This document shows, in pieces, positions 19,936-29,546 of a stretch of DNA of 64,000 nucleotides. The notes below the pieces were generated by a model. The model made no database searches, was not told where the DNA came from, and saw nothing but the letters and a program-made list of their open reading frames with translations. Within the stretch, counting starts at the first letter, position 1; each line of letters starts with the position of its first letter. The DNA lies in the NCBI RefSeq assembly GCF_000829675.1, contig NZ_BBRX01000028.1:1-64000 (forward strand), in the 5' to 3' direction. Source of the stretch: Acinetobacter rudis. Its GTDB lineage: Bacteria > Pseudomonadota > Gammaproteobacteria > Pseudomonadales > Moraxellaceae. Both the position numbers and the translations under genes were made by a program.

Positions 19936-21858
19936 ATGGCAATTCCTCAACATACCATTGATCAAATTCTGGATCGTACCGATATTGTCGAGCTTATCGG
20001 TCAACGGGTTAAACTTAAAAAAACTGGCCGTACTTATTCGGGCTGTTGCCCATTTCATCAAGAAAAAACCCCTTCTTTTCACGTTTATCGAGATAAACAG
20101 TATTATCACTGCTTTGGTTGCCAAGCCAATGGCAATGCGATTCGCTTCCTCATGGACATTGACCAACGTAACTTTGTTGAGGTCATGAAGGAATTATCCA
20201 GTCAAACGGGGATTGAACTGCCACAAGAGCAGCATGACAACAAAAGGCTATCTTATACTCGAGAAAAAGTTGTAGCCAAAACTACGCCAGCGCCGAGTCC
20301 TGTATCTACAACATTGACGGAGCCAACAGCCAATACCGATCAAGCTAGCGCGCCAATAGAAACACCACCTCTTGATTTTGCTATAGATCCCTTTGAACAA
20401 TTTCAACCTCAGTATGCAGATCCTGAACATGATGTGTTCTTTGATATATCACCAGAGCAACATGTTGAAGCAGATGGTAATCTCTATGACTTACTCGAAA
20501 ATATTGCTAATTTCTATCAGCAGCAATTGCCTTTAAGCAAATCAGCACAACGTTATTTTAAAAAACGTGGTTTAAGCAACGAAACAATTCAATACTGGCG
20601 TTTAGGTTATGCACCTGATGACTGGCAACATTTACAGCATGCTTTTCCTCAAGATATCCAAGGCCTCAAATTACTTGGATTAATTCGAACCAGTGATAAT
20701 GGCCGTGATTTTGACTTACTTCGCGATCGAGTCATTTTTCCCATTCGAGACAGTAAAGGACGTGTCGTCGGTTTTGGTGGCCGTGCACTCAATGATGAAA
20801 TTAAACCCAAATACATCAACTCCCCTGATTCTGAGGTGTTTCATAAAAACCGTTTACTTTATGGTCTCTATGAAGGACGTAAACAAAAAGCCCATGACTG
20901 GTTAATGGTTGAGGGTTATATGGATGTCATCGCACTACAACAATCAGGTGTATATGGTGCAGTCGCGACACTCGGAACAGCCAGTAATGAAGAACATCTC
21001 AATATTTTATTTAAGCAAAATAATCAACTGACTATTGCCTTTGATGGCGATGCTGCGGGGCAAAAAGCAGCTCGACGTACTTTAGAAATCGCTTTACCTT
21101 TATTAAGTGATGGTCGTGAACTTAAGTTCTTTGTTTTACCAGATCAACATGATCCAGACTCATTGATGCGACAAGAAGGCTTTGAAACCTTTAACCGTCT
21201 TTGGCAACAGTCTCCACTACTGTCTGACTTTATTTTTGCTTTGCTCAGTCAACAGCATCAGATCACCACGCCAGAAGGGAAAAGCCAAGTCATGGCTGAA
21301 CTCAATCAATTGACTGAGCTGCTGCCTAAACATGGTTCATATCGCTATCTACTCAAGCAGTTCTTTAAAGAAAAATTAGGCTTCAATAAGAAGTGGCAAC
21401 CTCAAGTCAGTTTAGATGCCTCGCTGTCATTTAATATACGCACCAAAGATGAGGATTTTGCCACTGCGATTTTGATCCACTATCCGTATTTGTATAGCCA
21501 TTTCGAAACGCTTCGCGCGATCATCCAACCCGATCAACTCTTAGCCCAAGTTCTCACGACTATTGATCGAGTATTTGAACAGCTTCCCGATGACCAAGAG
21601 CAAGCCAGTTATTTTATTTTAGGTGCATGCAGTGCTTATCATTATGAACTCAATGAGATCTTGCAACGTACTCATATTCATATGCTCATACAGGCACCAG
21701 AAATGGCAGACCAGCAAGCCAAAGAGTATGCACTGGCATTACAAGAAAAGTATCTAAAGCTTAAGTTAAAGTCGCCATCATCACTGCGCGAATCAAGACA
21801 TTTACGTCAACAACTCAATGAGTTAACCAAGCAAATTAGTCTCAAGTTGATTCAGTAG
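19936..21858 (+). CDS. dnaG: DNA primase
   Basis: Makes RNA primers at the replication fork. The N-terminal zinc-binding domain has CCPFHQEKTPSF and the YYHCFGC cysteine set (about 35-65). The TOPRIM catalytic core shows VEGYMDVIAL and FDGDAAGQKAA. The C-terminal helicase-binding domain (about 430-640) is divergent. Between the zinc domain and the core lies an unusually long Pro/Thr/Ala- and acid-rich linker, about residues 108-185, which raises the total to 640 residues. The ATG at 19936 is the first of the frame that gives the conserved start AIPQHTIDQILDRTDIVE. Monocistronic by context: hemA converges from the other strand. Confidence 0.96.
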   Translation: MAIPQHTIDQILDRTDIVELIGQRVKLKKTGRTYSGCCPFHQEKTPSFHVYRDKQYYHCFGCQANGNAIRFLMDIDQRNFVEVMKELSSQTGIELPQEQHDNKRLSYTREKVVAKTTPAPSPVSTTLTEPTANTDQASAPIETPPLDFAIDPFEQFQPQYADPEHDVFFDISPEQHVEADGNLYDLLENIANFYQQQLPLSKSAQRYFKKRGLSNETIQYWRLGYAPDDWQHLQHAFPQDIQGLKLLGLIRTSDNGRDFDLLRDRVIFPIRDSKGRVVGFGGRALNDEIKPKYINSPDSEVFHKNRLLYGLYEGRKQKAHDWLMVEGYMDVIALQQSGVYGAVATLGTASNEEHLNILFKQNNQLTIAFDGDAAGQKAARRTLEIALPLLSDGRELKFFVLPDQHDPDSLMRQEGFETFNRLWQQSPLLSDFIFALLSQQHQITTPEGKSQVMAELNQLTELLPKHGSYRYLLKQFFKEKLGFNKKWQPQVSLDASLSFNIRTKDEDFATAILIHYPYLYSHFETLRAIIQPDQLLAQVLTTIDRVFEQLPDDQEQASYFILGACSAYHYELNEILQRTHIHMLIQAPEMADQQAKEYALALQEKYLKLKLKSPSSLRESRHLRQQLNELTKQISLKLIQ

Positions 21859-21865
21859 TATTCAA

Positions 21866-23167
21866 TTATTTGCCGTTTTCTTGGTCAAGTTTAGACTTAC
21901 GTCGATTTTCTAAAATCTCAGGCAAGCTTTCTCGTAGCCATTCCATATGGCTTGGGTCTTCATGTTGAGCGGCTTGACGTAATAAAATTGAGGTTGGATG
22001 TAGCAGTTTTTGCGTCAGACGATGGGCAAAAGCCTGTAATACCTGTTCAGGATCGGCATCAGACTTTAGACTCTCCAATGCGTGTTTTAATTCTTGTTGC
22101 TCAAGCATTTCTGCTTGTTCACGATAGTGGCATATCAAATCAGCAGCAGCGTCAACTTTTTGTTGAATCACTAGCTTAGAAACTAATTGATTGACCATCA
22201 CTTCTGCTTCAACAGCCGCTTGGCGACGTTGTGCAAGGTTTTCATCTATTACGCTTTGTAAGTCATCAACACCGTAAAGATAAACACCATCTAGACTTTC
22301 AATTTTTGAATCAATATCACGGGGTACAGCCAGATCAACCATTAACATTTGTTCATAACGACGTTTTTTTAGTGCTGCTTTTACATCTGAAAAAGCAATA
22401 ACTTGATGCAAACTGCCTGTACAGCTAGAAATCACATCGGCACGATGTAAGTTTTGTGCCAATTGATCAAAAGGAATAATTTCAACACTGACACGATGAG
22501 CGATTTCTTGAGCAAGTTTTTCAGCACGCTCACGACCACGGTTACAAATTAAAATTTTGGCCACACCCATTTCAGCCAAATGCTTCGCCACCAAGCTGTT
22601 CATTTCCCCTGCTGCAACCACCATCACGGTGAGTGTAGAAGCTTCAGAAAAAACTTGTAATGCCAACTGCGCCACTGCGTATCCCATAGAGACCGCATGA
22701 CTTCCGACTGCTGTCTCTGAACGCACACGTTTTGCGGCATAGAAAGCATATTCAAAAATTTGATTGAGTTGTTGCGACACCACACCAACATCTTTGGCAC
22801 AAGATAAGGCGGTTTTAACCTGACCCAAAATTTGAGGTTCACCTAACATGAGTGAATCAAGGCCACTCGATACACGCATTAAATGACTAACTGCTTCAGT
22901 ATTTTCGTAACAATACACATGATTAGATAATTGTTTTACTTCAATCTGATTTGACTCCGCCAACCAATTTAATAAAATGTCTGCATGATCTGCCATCGCA
23001 TAGATTTCTGTGCGGTTACAGGTAGACACCACCACCATGTCATGTAACTCATGGTGATGACTTTGCTGTGAAAGCAATTGATTTAAGCGTTCTGGGTTAA
23101 ACGCGACTCGCTCGCGTAACTCAACAGAAGCAGTTTGGTGATTGACGCCTAATGCAAAGAAAGACAT
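21866..23167 (-). CDS. hemA: Glutamyl-tRNA reductase
   Basis: First committed step of tetrapyrrole synthesis by the C5 route: reduces glutamyl-tRNA(Glu) to glutamate-1-semialdehyde. The catalytic Cys lies in [13 protein letters not shown] (about residue 50), the [18 protein letters not shown] signature follows, and the NADPH domain has [15 protein letters not shown]. The C-terminal dimerisation helix region is complete. 433 residues is normal. It is divergent from the TPR gene, and the hemA-TPR-lolB-ispE-prs order is shared with Pseudomonas. Confidence 0.97.
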   Translation of the reverse strand: MSFFALGVNHQTASVELRERVAFNPERLNQLLSQQSHHHELHDMVVVSTCNRTEIYAMADHADILLNWLAESNQIEVKQLSNHVYCYENTEAVSHLMRVSSGLDSLMLGEPQILGQVKTALSCAKDVGVVSQQLNQIFEYAFYAAKRVRSETAVGSHAVSMGYAVAQLALQVFSEASTLTVMVVAAGEMNSLVAKHLAEMGVAKILICNRGRERAEKLAQEIAHRVSVEIIPFDQLAQNLHRADVISSCTGSLHQVIAFSDVKAALKKRRYEQMLMVDLAVPRDIDSKIESLDGVYLYGVDDLQSVIDENLAQRRQAAVEAEVMVNQLVSKLVIQQKVDAAADLICHYREQAEMLEQQELKHALESLKSDADPEQVLQAFAHRLTQKLLHPTSILLRQAAQHEDPSHMEWLRESLPEILENRRKSKLDQENGK

Positions 23168-23276
23168 ATCAGATCATCATTTCACAAAAATTATGCTATT
23201 GTGCATCATTGGTGTCATAAATAAATATTACTTGGATCAAATTAAATTGCGTTATTTCAGCAGCCGATTCAACAAC

Positions 23277-24959
23277 ATGGCAATAAAGCGTTATTCTACC
23301 ACACTCTTACTGGTAGGAGGCATGACCTCGGCTGCTCATTCACGAGCTACCGAGCAAATTTATCATATTCAATCAAATAATGATGCAATATTACAAAGTA
23401 TGGTGGCAGAATTTGCTTTGGCAAATGGAGATATTCCCACTGCATTACACAATTATACGGTATTAGCTATCCGAGGCAACTCAACCAGTATTAAACAACG
23501 TGCATTAAATATCGCGATCGAACAAGAAAATTTACAGTCTGCTCTAGATATTGCACGTCATTGGGTCGTTCAAGAACCCAAAGATGTACCTGCTAAATTT
23601 TATTTGGCCCATATTGCCCTCAAAGCGCATGAGTATGAATTAGCAGCACAAACACTCAACAGTATTTTAACGATAGACCCGAATGCGGATCTGGAAAAAA
23701 TTCTTGCGGGAATCATGCCAGACTCAGAAGTCGATCGTAATAACCTACTCAATACTTTAAAAGCCAGTCAAAAAAAGGATAACCCATCTATTTTGGTTTT
23801 GATTGCAGGTCTAGAGGCACAAAATGGTCATTTAGAACAGGCTCTGCAAAGTGTTAATAAGGCACTGCGTAAACGTCCTAAAGTGACGAGCTTTATTTTA
23901 TTTAAAGCGAATCTGCTTACTGCCCTTGGCGATCAAGATGAAACAGAACAATGGTATGCAAAAAGTAGTCGCAAAAATAGTCGCAATCTAGAAGTACGTT
24001 TAGCTGAAGTGCGTTTTCTCATTAAACGTGAAAAACCAGAAGAAGCCTTAGATAAATTACAAAAAATTATTTTGATTTGGCCTGACTCAGACGAAGCTTT
24101 GTTTATTGCAGGTTTGACCGCTATCGATCTAAAAGACTATGAACTTGCAGAAAAATATTTAATCGAATTGCGTGATTCGGATCAGTACCAAAACGAAGCC
24201 TACTACTATCTAGCGATTAATGCTGAACGTAAGCAACAACTTGAAACAGCTAAAGCCTATTATCGTTTAGTCGATGGCAATCTTTATACCGTTTCTCGTC
24301 GCAACTTAATTTCGATCTATGCCCATCAAGAAAGACTCAATGATGCATTACGCTTTCTCACCCAAGAACGGGTGAATTATCCACAGCATGCTAACTTTTT
24401 ATATTTGGCTCAAGCAGAAATATTAAAAAAAATGGGCCATAAGCAGGCTGCCTTAAGCTTACTCAGTGAAGCTGTTGAGAACTTGCCTGATGACCCTGAA
24501 ATTCTTTATGCACAAATTTTATTACTTGATCCATTTGAGGATCGCAAACACTTAGATCAGGCATTGAAAAAACTGCTTGAACTCGAACCGAATAGTCCAA
24601 CTTATCTCAATGCTTATGCTTATACGTTGGCCTTACAAAATAGACGCCTAGATGAAGCGCGCTCATATGCAGAACGTGCACTCAACAATGCACCTGAACA
24701 AGCCTCAATTTTAGATACCTTAGGCTATATCACCTTTTTACAAAATGATTTTGATACCGCCGCTAAAGTATTGGCTCAAGCTTATAAACTCAATCCAAGT
24801 TTAAATATTGGTATTCGCTACGCAAAATCGTTATACATGCAGGGTTCGTTGGGCGAGTTTAATGTCGTTTTACAACAACTCAATGAAAACTATAAACATG
24901 ATCCACAATTAGCGCAGTTAGATTTATTAGTGTTACCCCACAAACAAAAAAAGAGTTAA
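23277..24959 (+). CDS. Secreted tetratricopeptide-repeat protein
   Basis: 560 residues from the ATG at 23277. The N-terminus (KRYSTTLLLVGGMTSAAHSRA) looks like a Sec signal peptide; a start 45 codons upstream would overlap hemA. The body is a series of TPR-like helices (for example ALDIARHWVVQEPKDVPAKF, DEALFIAGLTAIDLKDYELA, EQASILDTLGYITFLQNDFD). The protein is likely periplasmic and may be attached to the outer membrane. It ends 5 bp before lolB and is conserved in this position in Pseudomonas and relatives, which suggests an envelope role, but the precise function is not known to me. Confidence 0.85.
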   Translation: MAIKRYSTTLLLVGGMTSAAHSRATEQIYHIQSNNDAILQSMVAEFALANGDIPTALHNYTVLAIRGNSTSIKQRALNIAIEQENLQSALDIARHWVVQEPKDVPAKFYLAHIALKAHEYELAAQTLNSILTIDPNADLEKILAGIMPDSEVDRNNLLNTLKASQKKDNPSILVLIAGLEAQNGHLEQALQSVNKALRKRPKVTSFILFKANLLTALGDQDETEQWYAKSSRKNSRNLEVRLAEVRFLIKREKPEEALDKLQKIILIWPDSDEALFIAGLTAIDLKDYELAEKYLIELRDSDQYQNEAYYYLAINAERKQQLETAKAYYRLVDGNLYTVSRRNLISIYAHQERLNDALRFLTQERVNYPQHANFLYLAQAEILKKMGHKQAALSLLSEAVENLPDDPEILYAQILLLDPFEDRKHLDQALKKLLELEPNSPTYLNAYAYTLALQNRRLDEARSYAERALNNAPEQASILDTLGYITFLQNDFDTAAKVLAQAYKLNPSLNIGIRYAKSLYMQGSLGEFNVVLQQLNENYKHDPQLAQLDLLVLPHKQKKS

Positions 24960-24964
24960 ATTTA

Positions 24965-25558
24965 ATGATGTTTCAAGCACAAGTGAAATACCTTGCGGCC
25001 GCATGTGTAGCACTTAGCCTGCTCAGTGGTTGTCAAACTGTAGGCAAAAAACCAGCCATCAACACTGCGCCACTCGAAGCTGGTCAAGATCCAACTAAGC
25101 AATTTAGTTTAGAAGGGAAAATTGGTGTTAAAACACCAAAGCAAAGTGGCAGCGCCTTCTATACTTGGCAACAAGACCAAGATCAATTTAGCATTCAGCT
25201 CAATGGCATCTTAGGGATTGGAAAAACCATCATTGAAGGCCAGCCAGGTCAGGTCACTTTAGACAGCAGTAAAACTGGACTGATCAGTGCAACTACACCA
25301 GAAGAATTATTGGAACGGGCTACAGGTTGGATAGCACCTATTACCTATATTATTGATTGGGTAAGAGCTCAACCCGCAACAAACGAAGCCGAACTTGAAC
25401 GTGATGAACAGCAACGTTTAATTAAAATTAACGAAGCTGATTGGAATGTTGACCTCAGTTATGCAGATCAAGACACCTTGCCGAACAAACTGATTATGCG
25501 ACAAACTTATCAAAGTGGCGAAGAAATCAAAATCACCCTGTTGATTCAAAAGCGCTAA
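24965..25558 (+). CDS. lolB: Outer membrane lipoprotein receptor LolB
   Basis: Accepts lipoproteins from LolA and inserts them in the outer membrane. Signal peptide with lipobox LLSGC (Cys about residue 20), then a beta-rich domain with the family features FSLEGKIGVKTPKQSGSA and SFYTWQQ-type strands and the exposed loop TGLISATTPEELLE-ATGW. 197 residues is typical. It sits between the TPR gene and ispE as in Pseudomonas; its partner lolA is at 46725-47423. A second ATG directly follows the first, so the start may be one codon later. Confidence 0.93.
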   Translation: MMFQAQVKYLAAACVALSLLSGCQTVGKKPAINTAPLEAGQDPTKQFSLEGKIGVKTPKQSGSAFYTWQQDQDQFSIQLNGILGIGKTIIEGQPGQVTLDSSKTGLISATTPEELLERATGWIAPITYIIDWVRAQPATNEAELERDEQQRLIKINEADWNVDLSYADQDTLPNKLIMRQTYQSGEEIKITLLIQKR

Positions 25559-25595
25559 AAAGTCATTTTCCTTTGTAATGAAGAAGTAATTCAAC

Positions 25596-26432
25596 ATGAT
25601 ACGTGTGCCGGCTCCAGCCAAACTCAATTTATTTTTGCATATTACTGGCCGTCGTGCTGATGGATATCACCTACTACAAAGTATCTTCCAACTGATTGAT
25701 CTTTGTGATTGGTTACAATTTCACCCCCGCGATGACCAAAAAATCACGCTGAGTGGACTCGACCATGTCAATTCACAAGATAACTTGGTGTACAAAGCAG
25801 CGGTAAAAATCCAGCCATTTGCACAAAATTTCTGCGGCGTTGACATTGCGATTGAAAAAAATATTCCCATGGGTGCAGGTCTAGGTGGTGGATCTTCTGA
25901 TGCAGCAACTACCTTGATTGTGCTCAATCAACTTTGGCAATGTCGTCTAAATTTACAACAACTTGCGGCACTTGGGCTCGAACTCGGTGCCGATGTGCCG
26001 TTTTTTATTCATGGTCAAAATGCATGGGCAGAAGGTCTAGGCGAACAACTTAAATACATCGATTTAGTTCAGAAAAAATACATTGTGCTAAAACCTGATT
26101 GTTTTATCAGCACTCAAATGCTTTTTTCACAAAAAACGTTGACAAGAAACTCGAAGCCTACTACATTTTGCGCCTATCAGTTAACGCCTTCTACTTTCGG
26201 CAATAACTTTGAGCCAGTGGCAAGAAGTTTATATCCTGAAGTAGATGAAGCAATGCGATATCTCGACCAGTTCGGAGTTGCAAAGCTTACAGGTACAGGT
26301 GCTTGTGTTTTTACTGAAGTCAATGCAGAAATGAATATTGACGAGATTATAGCAAACTCGCCTTGTACTGCGTACTTGGTCAATAGTTTAACAGAGTCTC
26401 CGATGTTGAGTTTCAAGTTGATTGGAAATTAG
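25596..26432 (+). CDS. ispE: 4-diphosphocytidyl-2-C-methyl-D-erythritol kinase
   Basis: GHMP kinase of the MEP isoprenoid pathway, phosphorylating CDP-ME at the 2-hydroxyl. The N-terminal RVPAPAKLNLFLHITGRRADGYH carries the catalytic Lys, the glycine-rich ATP loop is PMGAGLGGGSSDAAT (about 87-101), and the third motif is AKLTGTGACVF. 278 residues is typical. The TAG stop (26430-26432) overlaps the first two bases of a tRNA-Gln gene, so the tRNA must be cut from the ispE message or be made from a promoter inside ispE. Confidence 0.96.
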   Translation: MIRVPAPAKLNLFLHITGRRADGYHLLQSIFQLIDLCDWLQFHPRDDQKITLSGLDHVNSQDNLVYKAAVKIQPFAQNFCGVDIAIEKNIPMGAGLGGGSSDAATTLIVLNQLWQCRLNLQQLAALGLELGADVPFFIHGQNAWAEGLGEQLKYIDLVQKKYIVLKPDCFISTQMLFSQKTLTRNSKPTTFCAYQLTPSTFGNNFEPVARSLYPEVDEAMRYLDQFGVAKLTGTGACVFTEVNAEMNIDEIIANSPCTAYLVNSLTESPMLSFKLIGN

Positions 26433-26505
26433 GGGCGTCGCCAAGTGGTAAGGCAGCGGGTTTTGATCTCGCCATCCGTTGGTTCGAATCCAGCCGCCCC
26501 TGCCA
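26431..26505 (+). tRNA. tRNA-Gln (TTG), copy 1
   Basis: 75-nt cloverleaf: acceptor AGGGGCG/CGCCCCT, D-loop GCCAAGTGGTAAGGC, anticodon stem GCGGG/CTCGC with loop TTTTGAT (anticodon TTG), T-loop GGTTCGAATCC, discriminator G and encoded CCA. Its first two bases are part of the ispE stop codon. I found no -35/-10 pair directly ahead of it, which suggests co-transcription with ispE. Confidence 0.96.
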
Positions 26506-26554
26506 ATTCAAAAAAGACAGTTCAGGTTTCACTATTTTGCATGCCATTTTCGGC

Positions 26555-26583
26555 TTGACAAAAATTTTGAAAACCAGTAAAGT
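26555..26583 (+). promoter_or_regulatory. Promoter of tRNA-Gln copy 2 and probably prs
   Basis: A consensus TTGACA at 26555-26560 and TAAAGT at 26578-26583 are spaced by exactly 17 bp in the 89-bp spacer between the tRNA genes. The predicted start is a few bases before tRNA-Gln copy 2. Confidence 0.85.
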
Positions 26584-26594
26584 TCTGCCGCATT

Positions 26595-26669
26595 AGGGGC
26601 GTCGCCAAGTGGTAAGGCAGCGGGTTTTGATCTCGCCATCCGTTGGTTCGAATCCAGCCGCCCCTGCCA
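26595..26669 (+). tRNA. tRNA-Gln (TTG), copy 2
   Basis: Identical to copy 1 over 75 nt, anticodon TTG, CCA encoded. It has its own promoter just upstream and lies 35 bp before the prs start with no terminator between, so a tRNA-prs transcript is likely. Confidence 0.96.
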
Positions 26670-26704
26670 TCTCTTTCATATATACCAACCGCCAAGGGTG
26701 CTTC

Positions 26705-27658
26705 ATGCCCAATCTTGTCGTTTTTAGTGGAACTGCTCATCCACAATTCGCCCAAAAAGTCGTAAGCCATTTGCATATTCCTTTAGGTGCTGCATCTGTA
26801 GGTCATTTCTCTGATGGCGAAATCGCTGTCGAAATTACTGAAAACGTACGTGGTAAAGACGTATTTGTTGTTCAGCCTACTTGTGCTCCTACCAATGATA
26901 ACCTTATGGAAATCTTGGTTATGGCAGATGCCTTGCGTCGTGCGAGTGCCGGTCGTATCACGGCTGTAATTCCTTACTTTGGTTATGCTCGTCAAGATCG
27001 TCGTCCACGTTCAACTCGTGTACCGATCACAGCAAAAGTTGTAGCAGATATGTTGACCACTGTCGGTATCGACCGTGTTGTCATGATTGACCTACATGCT
27101 GACCAAATCCAAGGTTTCTTCGATATCCCTGTTGACAACATTTATGGTACGCCTGCGTTATTGGCTGACCTACGTCAGCAACAACATGACAACTTGATGG
27201 TGGTATCACCTGACGTTGGTGGTGTTGTTCGTGCACGTGCTGTTGCTAAACAAATGGGTGATATTGATCTTGCAATTATCGATAAACGTCGTCAAAAAGC
27301 TAATGAAGCGCAAGTTATGCACTTGATTGGTGATGTGAAAGGACGTGATTGTGTCATCGTTGATGATATGGTCGATACTGCAGGTACACTTTGTAAAGCT
27401 GCTGATGCGCTCAAACAATTTGGCGCTCGTCGTGTTGTTGCTTATGCAACTCACCCAGTTTTATCTGGTAAAGCACTCGATAATTTACGTAATTCTGTAA
27501 TTGATGAACTTGTTGTCACTGACACTATTCCTCTTTCTGCAGAAGCACAAGAGCATCCAAAAATTCGTCAAGTTTCTGTTGCAAGTATGGTTGCAGAAAC
27601 GATTCGTCGTATTAATAACGAAGAATCAATTAGCGCAATGTTTGATAGTTATCTCTAA
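26705..27658 (+). CDS. prs: Ribose-phosphate pyrophosphokinase
   Basis: Makes PRPP from ribose 5-phosphate and ATP for nucleotide, His, Trp and NAD synthesis. The start ATG at 26705 ([18 protein letters not shown]) has AAGGGTG ahead of it; a longer frame would run through the tRNA. Motifs: [19 protein letters not shown], the flexible [18 protein letters not shown] loop, VVSPDVGG, and the PRPP-binding [15 protein letters not shown]. 317 residues is standard. Followed by rplY and pth as in Pseudomonas. Confidence 0.97.
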   Translation: MPNLVVFSGTAHPQFAQKVVSHLHIPLGAASVGHFSDGEIAVEITENVRGKDVFVVQPTCAPTNDNLMEILVMADALRRASAGRITAVIPYFGYARQDRRPRSTRVPITAKVVADMLTTVGIDRVVMIDLHADQIQGFFDIPVDNIYGTPALLADLRQQQHDNLMVVSPDVGGVVRARAVAKQMGDIDLAIIDKRRQKANEAQVMHLIGDVKGRDCVIVDDMVDTAGTLCKAADALKQFGARRVVAYATHPVLSGKALDNLRNSVIDELVVTDTIPLSAEAQEHPKIRQVSVASMVAETIRRINNEESISAMFDSYL

Positions 27659-27673
27659 CAGCGTTAAATCTTT

Positions 27674-27699
27674 AAGCCCTGATCTCAAATCAGGGCTTT
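27674..27699 (+). terminator. Weak terminator or attenuator after prs
   Basis: AAGCCCTGAT and ATCAGGGCTT form a 10-bp stem with loop CTCAA, but only three T follow. It lies between prs and rplY and may reduce rather than stop read-through. Confidence 0.7.
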
Positions 27700-27754
27700 A
27701 TCACACTAAACTGGTCGAAGGTTTAGTCTAATTAAACTCAATGAGGATTTGCTC

Positions 27755-28051
27755 ATGGCAAACTTTACATTAAACGCTCAAGCACGTGCTGAAGATCTAC
27801 AAGGGAAAGGTTCGAGCCGCCGCCTACGTCTTCAAGCGCAAGTTCCAGCAATCATCTATGGTGGTGATGCTGAACCTGTAACTATTACTTTAGAACTTCG
27901 TGAGCTTGTTAAAGCTCTAGAAAGCAATGCTTTCTTTGAAGAAGTAATCGAAATCAAAATCGGTGACAAAGTAGAAAACGTTAAAATCCAAGCGATGCAA
28001 CGTCACCCTGCTAAAAACACACCAATGCACGCTGACTTCAAACGTGCTTAA
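27755..28051 (+). CDS. rplY: 50S ribosomal protein L25 (short form)
   Basis: Binds 5S rRNA in the large subunit. 98 residues, so the short E. coli-like form and not the 200-residue Ctc form found next to prs in Pseudomonas. Conserved features: GKGSSRRLRLQAQVPAIIYGG and the C-terminal VKIQAMQRHPAKNTPMHADF. The ATG at 27755 is preceded by GAGGATTTGCTC with a good ribosome binding site; a TTG two codons earlier is less likely. Confidence 0.95.
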   Translation: MANFTLNAQARAEDLQGKGSSRRLRLQAQVPAIIYGGDAEPVTITLELRELVKALESNAFFEEVIEIKIGDKVENVKIQAMQRHPAKNTPMHADFKRA

Positions 28052-28074
28052 GTGTTAAGAAAGGCGTCAAATTC

Positions 28075-28653
28075 GTGTCGAATATTTCGCTAATCGTCGG
28101 TTTGGGCAACCCTGGAAAGGAGTATGCCCAAACTCGTCACAATGCCGGATTTTGGTTTGTTGAGCAAATCGCAGACCGTTACAACATTCCCCTCAAAGTA
28201 GATACAAAATTCCATGGCCTAAGTGGGCGTGGTAATGTCGAAGGCCACGATGTGCGCCTCCTCCTCCCAAGCACTTTTATGAACCGTTCTGGTCAAAGTG
28301 TTGTTCCTTTTGCTAAGTTTTATCAGATTGCCCCTGAATCAATTTTAATTGCTCATGACGAACTGGATATGAATCCAGGTGTTATTCGCTTAAAATCTGG
28401 TGGTGGTCATGGTGGACACAATGGCTTAAAGGATATCGTGCCTCATATCGGCGCAAACTTTCAACGCTTAAGAATTGGTATTGGTCATCCTGGCGCCAAA
28501 GAATTGGTTTCTGGGCATGTACTCAGTAAAGCCCCTAGTAGTGAACAAAATTTAATGGATGATGCCATTCATCATGCATTATCTCGTTTATCATTACTGC
28601 TAGACGGCCAAATCCAACAAGCCATGAACCAAATTAATGCTTATAAGCCTTAA
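28075..28653 (+). CDS. pth: Peptidyl-tRNA hydrolase
   Basis: Releases peptides from prematurely dropped peptidyl-tRNA. GTG start with AAAGGCG ahead. The family motifs are visible: VGLGNPGKEYAQTRHNAGFW with the catalytic His (about residue 22), LLPSTFMNRSG, and HDELDMNPGVIRLKSGGGHGGHNGLKD. 192 residues is normal. It lies 23 bp after rplY, in the conserved prs-rplY-pth group. Confidence 0.97.
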   Translation: MSNISLIVGLGNPGKEYAQTRHNAGFWFVEQIADRYNIPLKVDTKFHGLSGRGNVEGHDVRLLLPSTFMNRSGQSVVPFAKFYQIAPESILIAHDELDMNPGVIRLKSGGGHGGHNGLKDIVPHIGANFQRLRIGIGHPGAKELVSGHVLSKAPSSEQNLMDDAIHHALSRLSLLLDGQIQQAMNQINAYKP

Positions 28654-28805
28654 ATTGCCTTGCAACTGTTTAGTCTGACGCTTAAGACTTGTTATTAGAT
28701 AAACTTAAGCGCAAACTGCTGCGGTTCGAACTACAATCAATTTCGGATACGACAATAACACTCGGCATTTGACTCAAACTCAAGTCTAATCAGGAGACGC
28801 AAACC

Positions 28806-29186
28806 GTGCTATCTCGTTTATTAAAATGCAAAATCCATCGCGCAGTCGTTAGTCATGCAGAACTACATTATGAAGGTTCATGTGCAATTGATGGCACGCT
28901 TATGGATCTTGCTGGCATTCGTGAATATGAAGAAATTCATGTATGGAATGTAACCAATGGCAAACGTTTTACTACTTATGCGATTCGCGGTGAAAACGAC
29001 TCAGGCATCATTTCTGTAAATGGTGGTGCTGCGCATCAAGCAGAAGTCGGTGATCTAGTGATTATTGCAACTTTTGGTGATTTTACTGAACTGGAAGCAG
29101 AACAGCATAAGCCACGTTTAGTGTATGCAAATCCAGACAATACAGTTAACCACACAGCAAATTGCATTCCTGTGCAAGTCGCGTAA
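28806..29186 (+). CDS. panD: Aspartate 1-decarboxylase, pyruvoyl-type proenzyme
   Basis: Makes beta-alanine for pantothenate from aspartate. The self-cleavage site Gly24-Ser25 lies in [10 protein letters not shown]; cleavage turns Ser25 into the pyruvoyl group. [20 protein letters not shown] is the conserved C-terminal half. 126 residues is normal. GTG start with AGGAG ten bases upstream. Monocistronic: a terminator follows. Confidence 0.97.
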   Translation: MLSRLLKCKIHRAVVSHAELHYEGSCAIDGTLMDLAGIREYEEIHVWNVTNGKRFTTYAIRGENDSGIISVNGGAAHQAEVGDLVIIATFGDFTELEAEQHKPRLVYANPDNTVNHTANCIPVQVA

Positions 29187-29259
29187 AACATATTTTAAAT
29201 GTTCATATGCCTCGGATATTTTTTCTTTAAGACTTCAAATTAAAGTAAATTTTCGAGCT

Positions 29260-29286
29260 AAAGTCCGATGCTATATCGGACTTTTT
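29260..29286 (+). terminator. Terminator of panD
   Basis: AAAGTCCGAT and ATCGGACTTT form a 10-bp stem with loop GCTAT, followed by T residues. Confidence 0.9.
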
Positions 29287-29374
29287 CATTTCATTAGCAT
29301 ATTTTCTCCAATATATTTGGCTATTAATTATACATTACTGACTCACCAGCCCTCGCCTTCTATATTTATCCGCG

Positions 29375-29380
29375 TATACT
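29375..29380 (+). promoter_or_regulatory. Candidate -10 of the ribB riboswitch transcript
   Basis: TATACT lies 12 bp before the first conserved base of the FMN aptamer, the right place for transcription to begin just ahead of it. No convincing -35 was found. Confidence 0.4.
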
Positions 29381-29391
29381 AAATGCATCGC

Positions 29392-29546
29392 TTCAGGGCG
29401 GGGTGTAATTCCCCACCGGTGGTATTTTAAATACTCTCTATTCAAGATGATGATTTAATCAGCCCACGAGCCGATCAGCATGTGCTGATCAGCAGATTTG
29501 GTAAAAAGCCAAAGCCGACGGTATAGTCCGGATGAAAGAAGACGAG
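29392..29546 (+). promoter_or_regulatory. FMN riboswitch (RFN element) controlling ribB
   Basis: Conserved blocks in order: AGGGCGGGGTGTAATTCCCC, CCGGTGGTA, the AGCCCACGAGC block, a variable hairpin GATCAGCATGTGCTGATC, then AAAGCCGACGGTATAGTCCGGATG and the closing GAAGACGAG. FMN binding is expected to lower ribB expression. No strong terminator stem is seen between the aptamer and ribB, so control may act on translation or through a weaker expression platform in 29547-29645. Confidence 0.96.

Noticed and set aside
26609..26704. N-terminal extension of prs
   Set aside because: It would translate through tRNA-Gln copy 2; the start at 26705 gives the family N-terminus.
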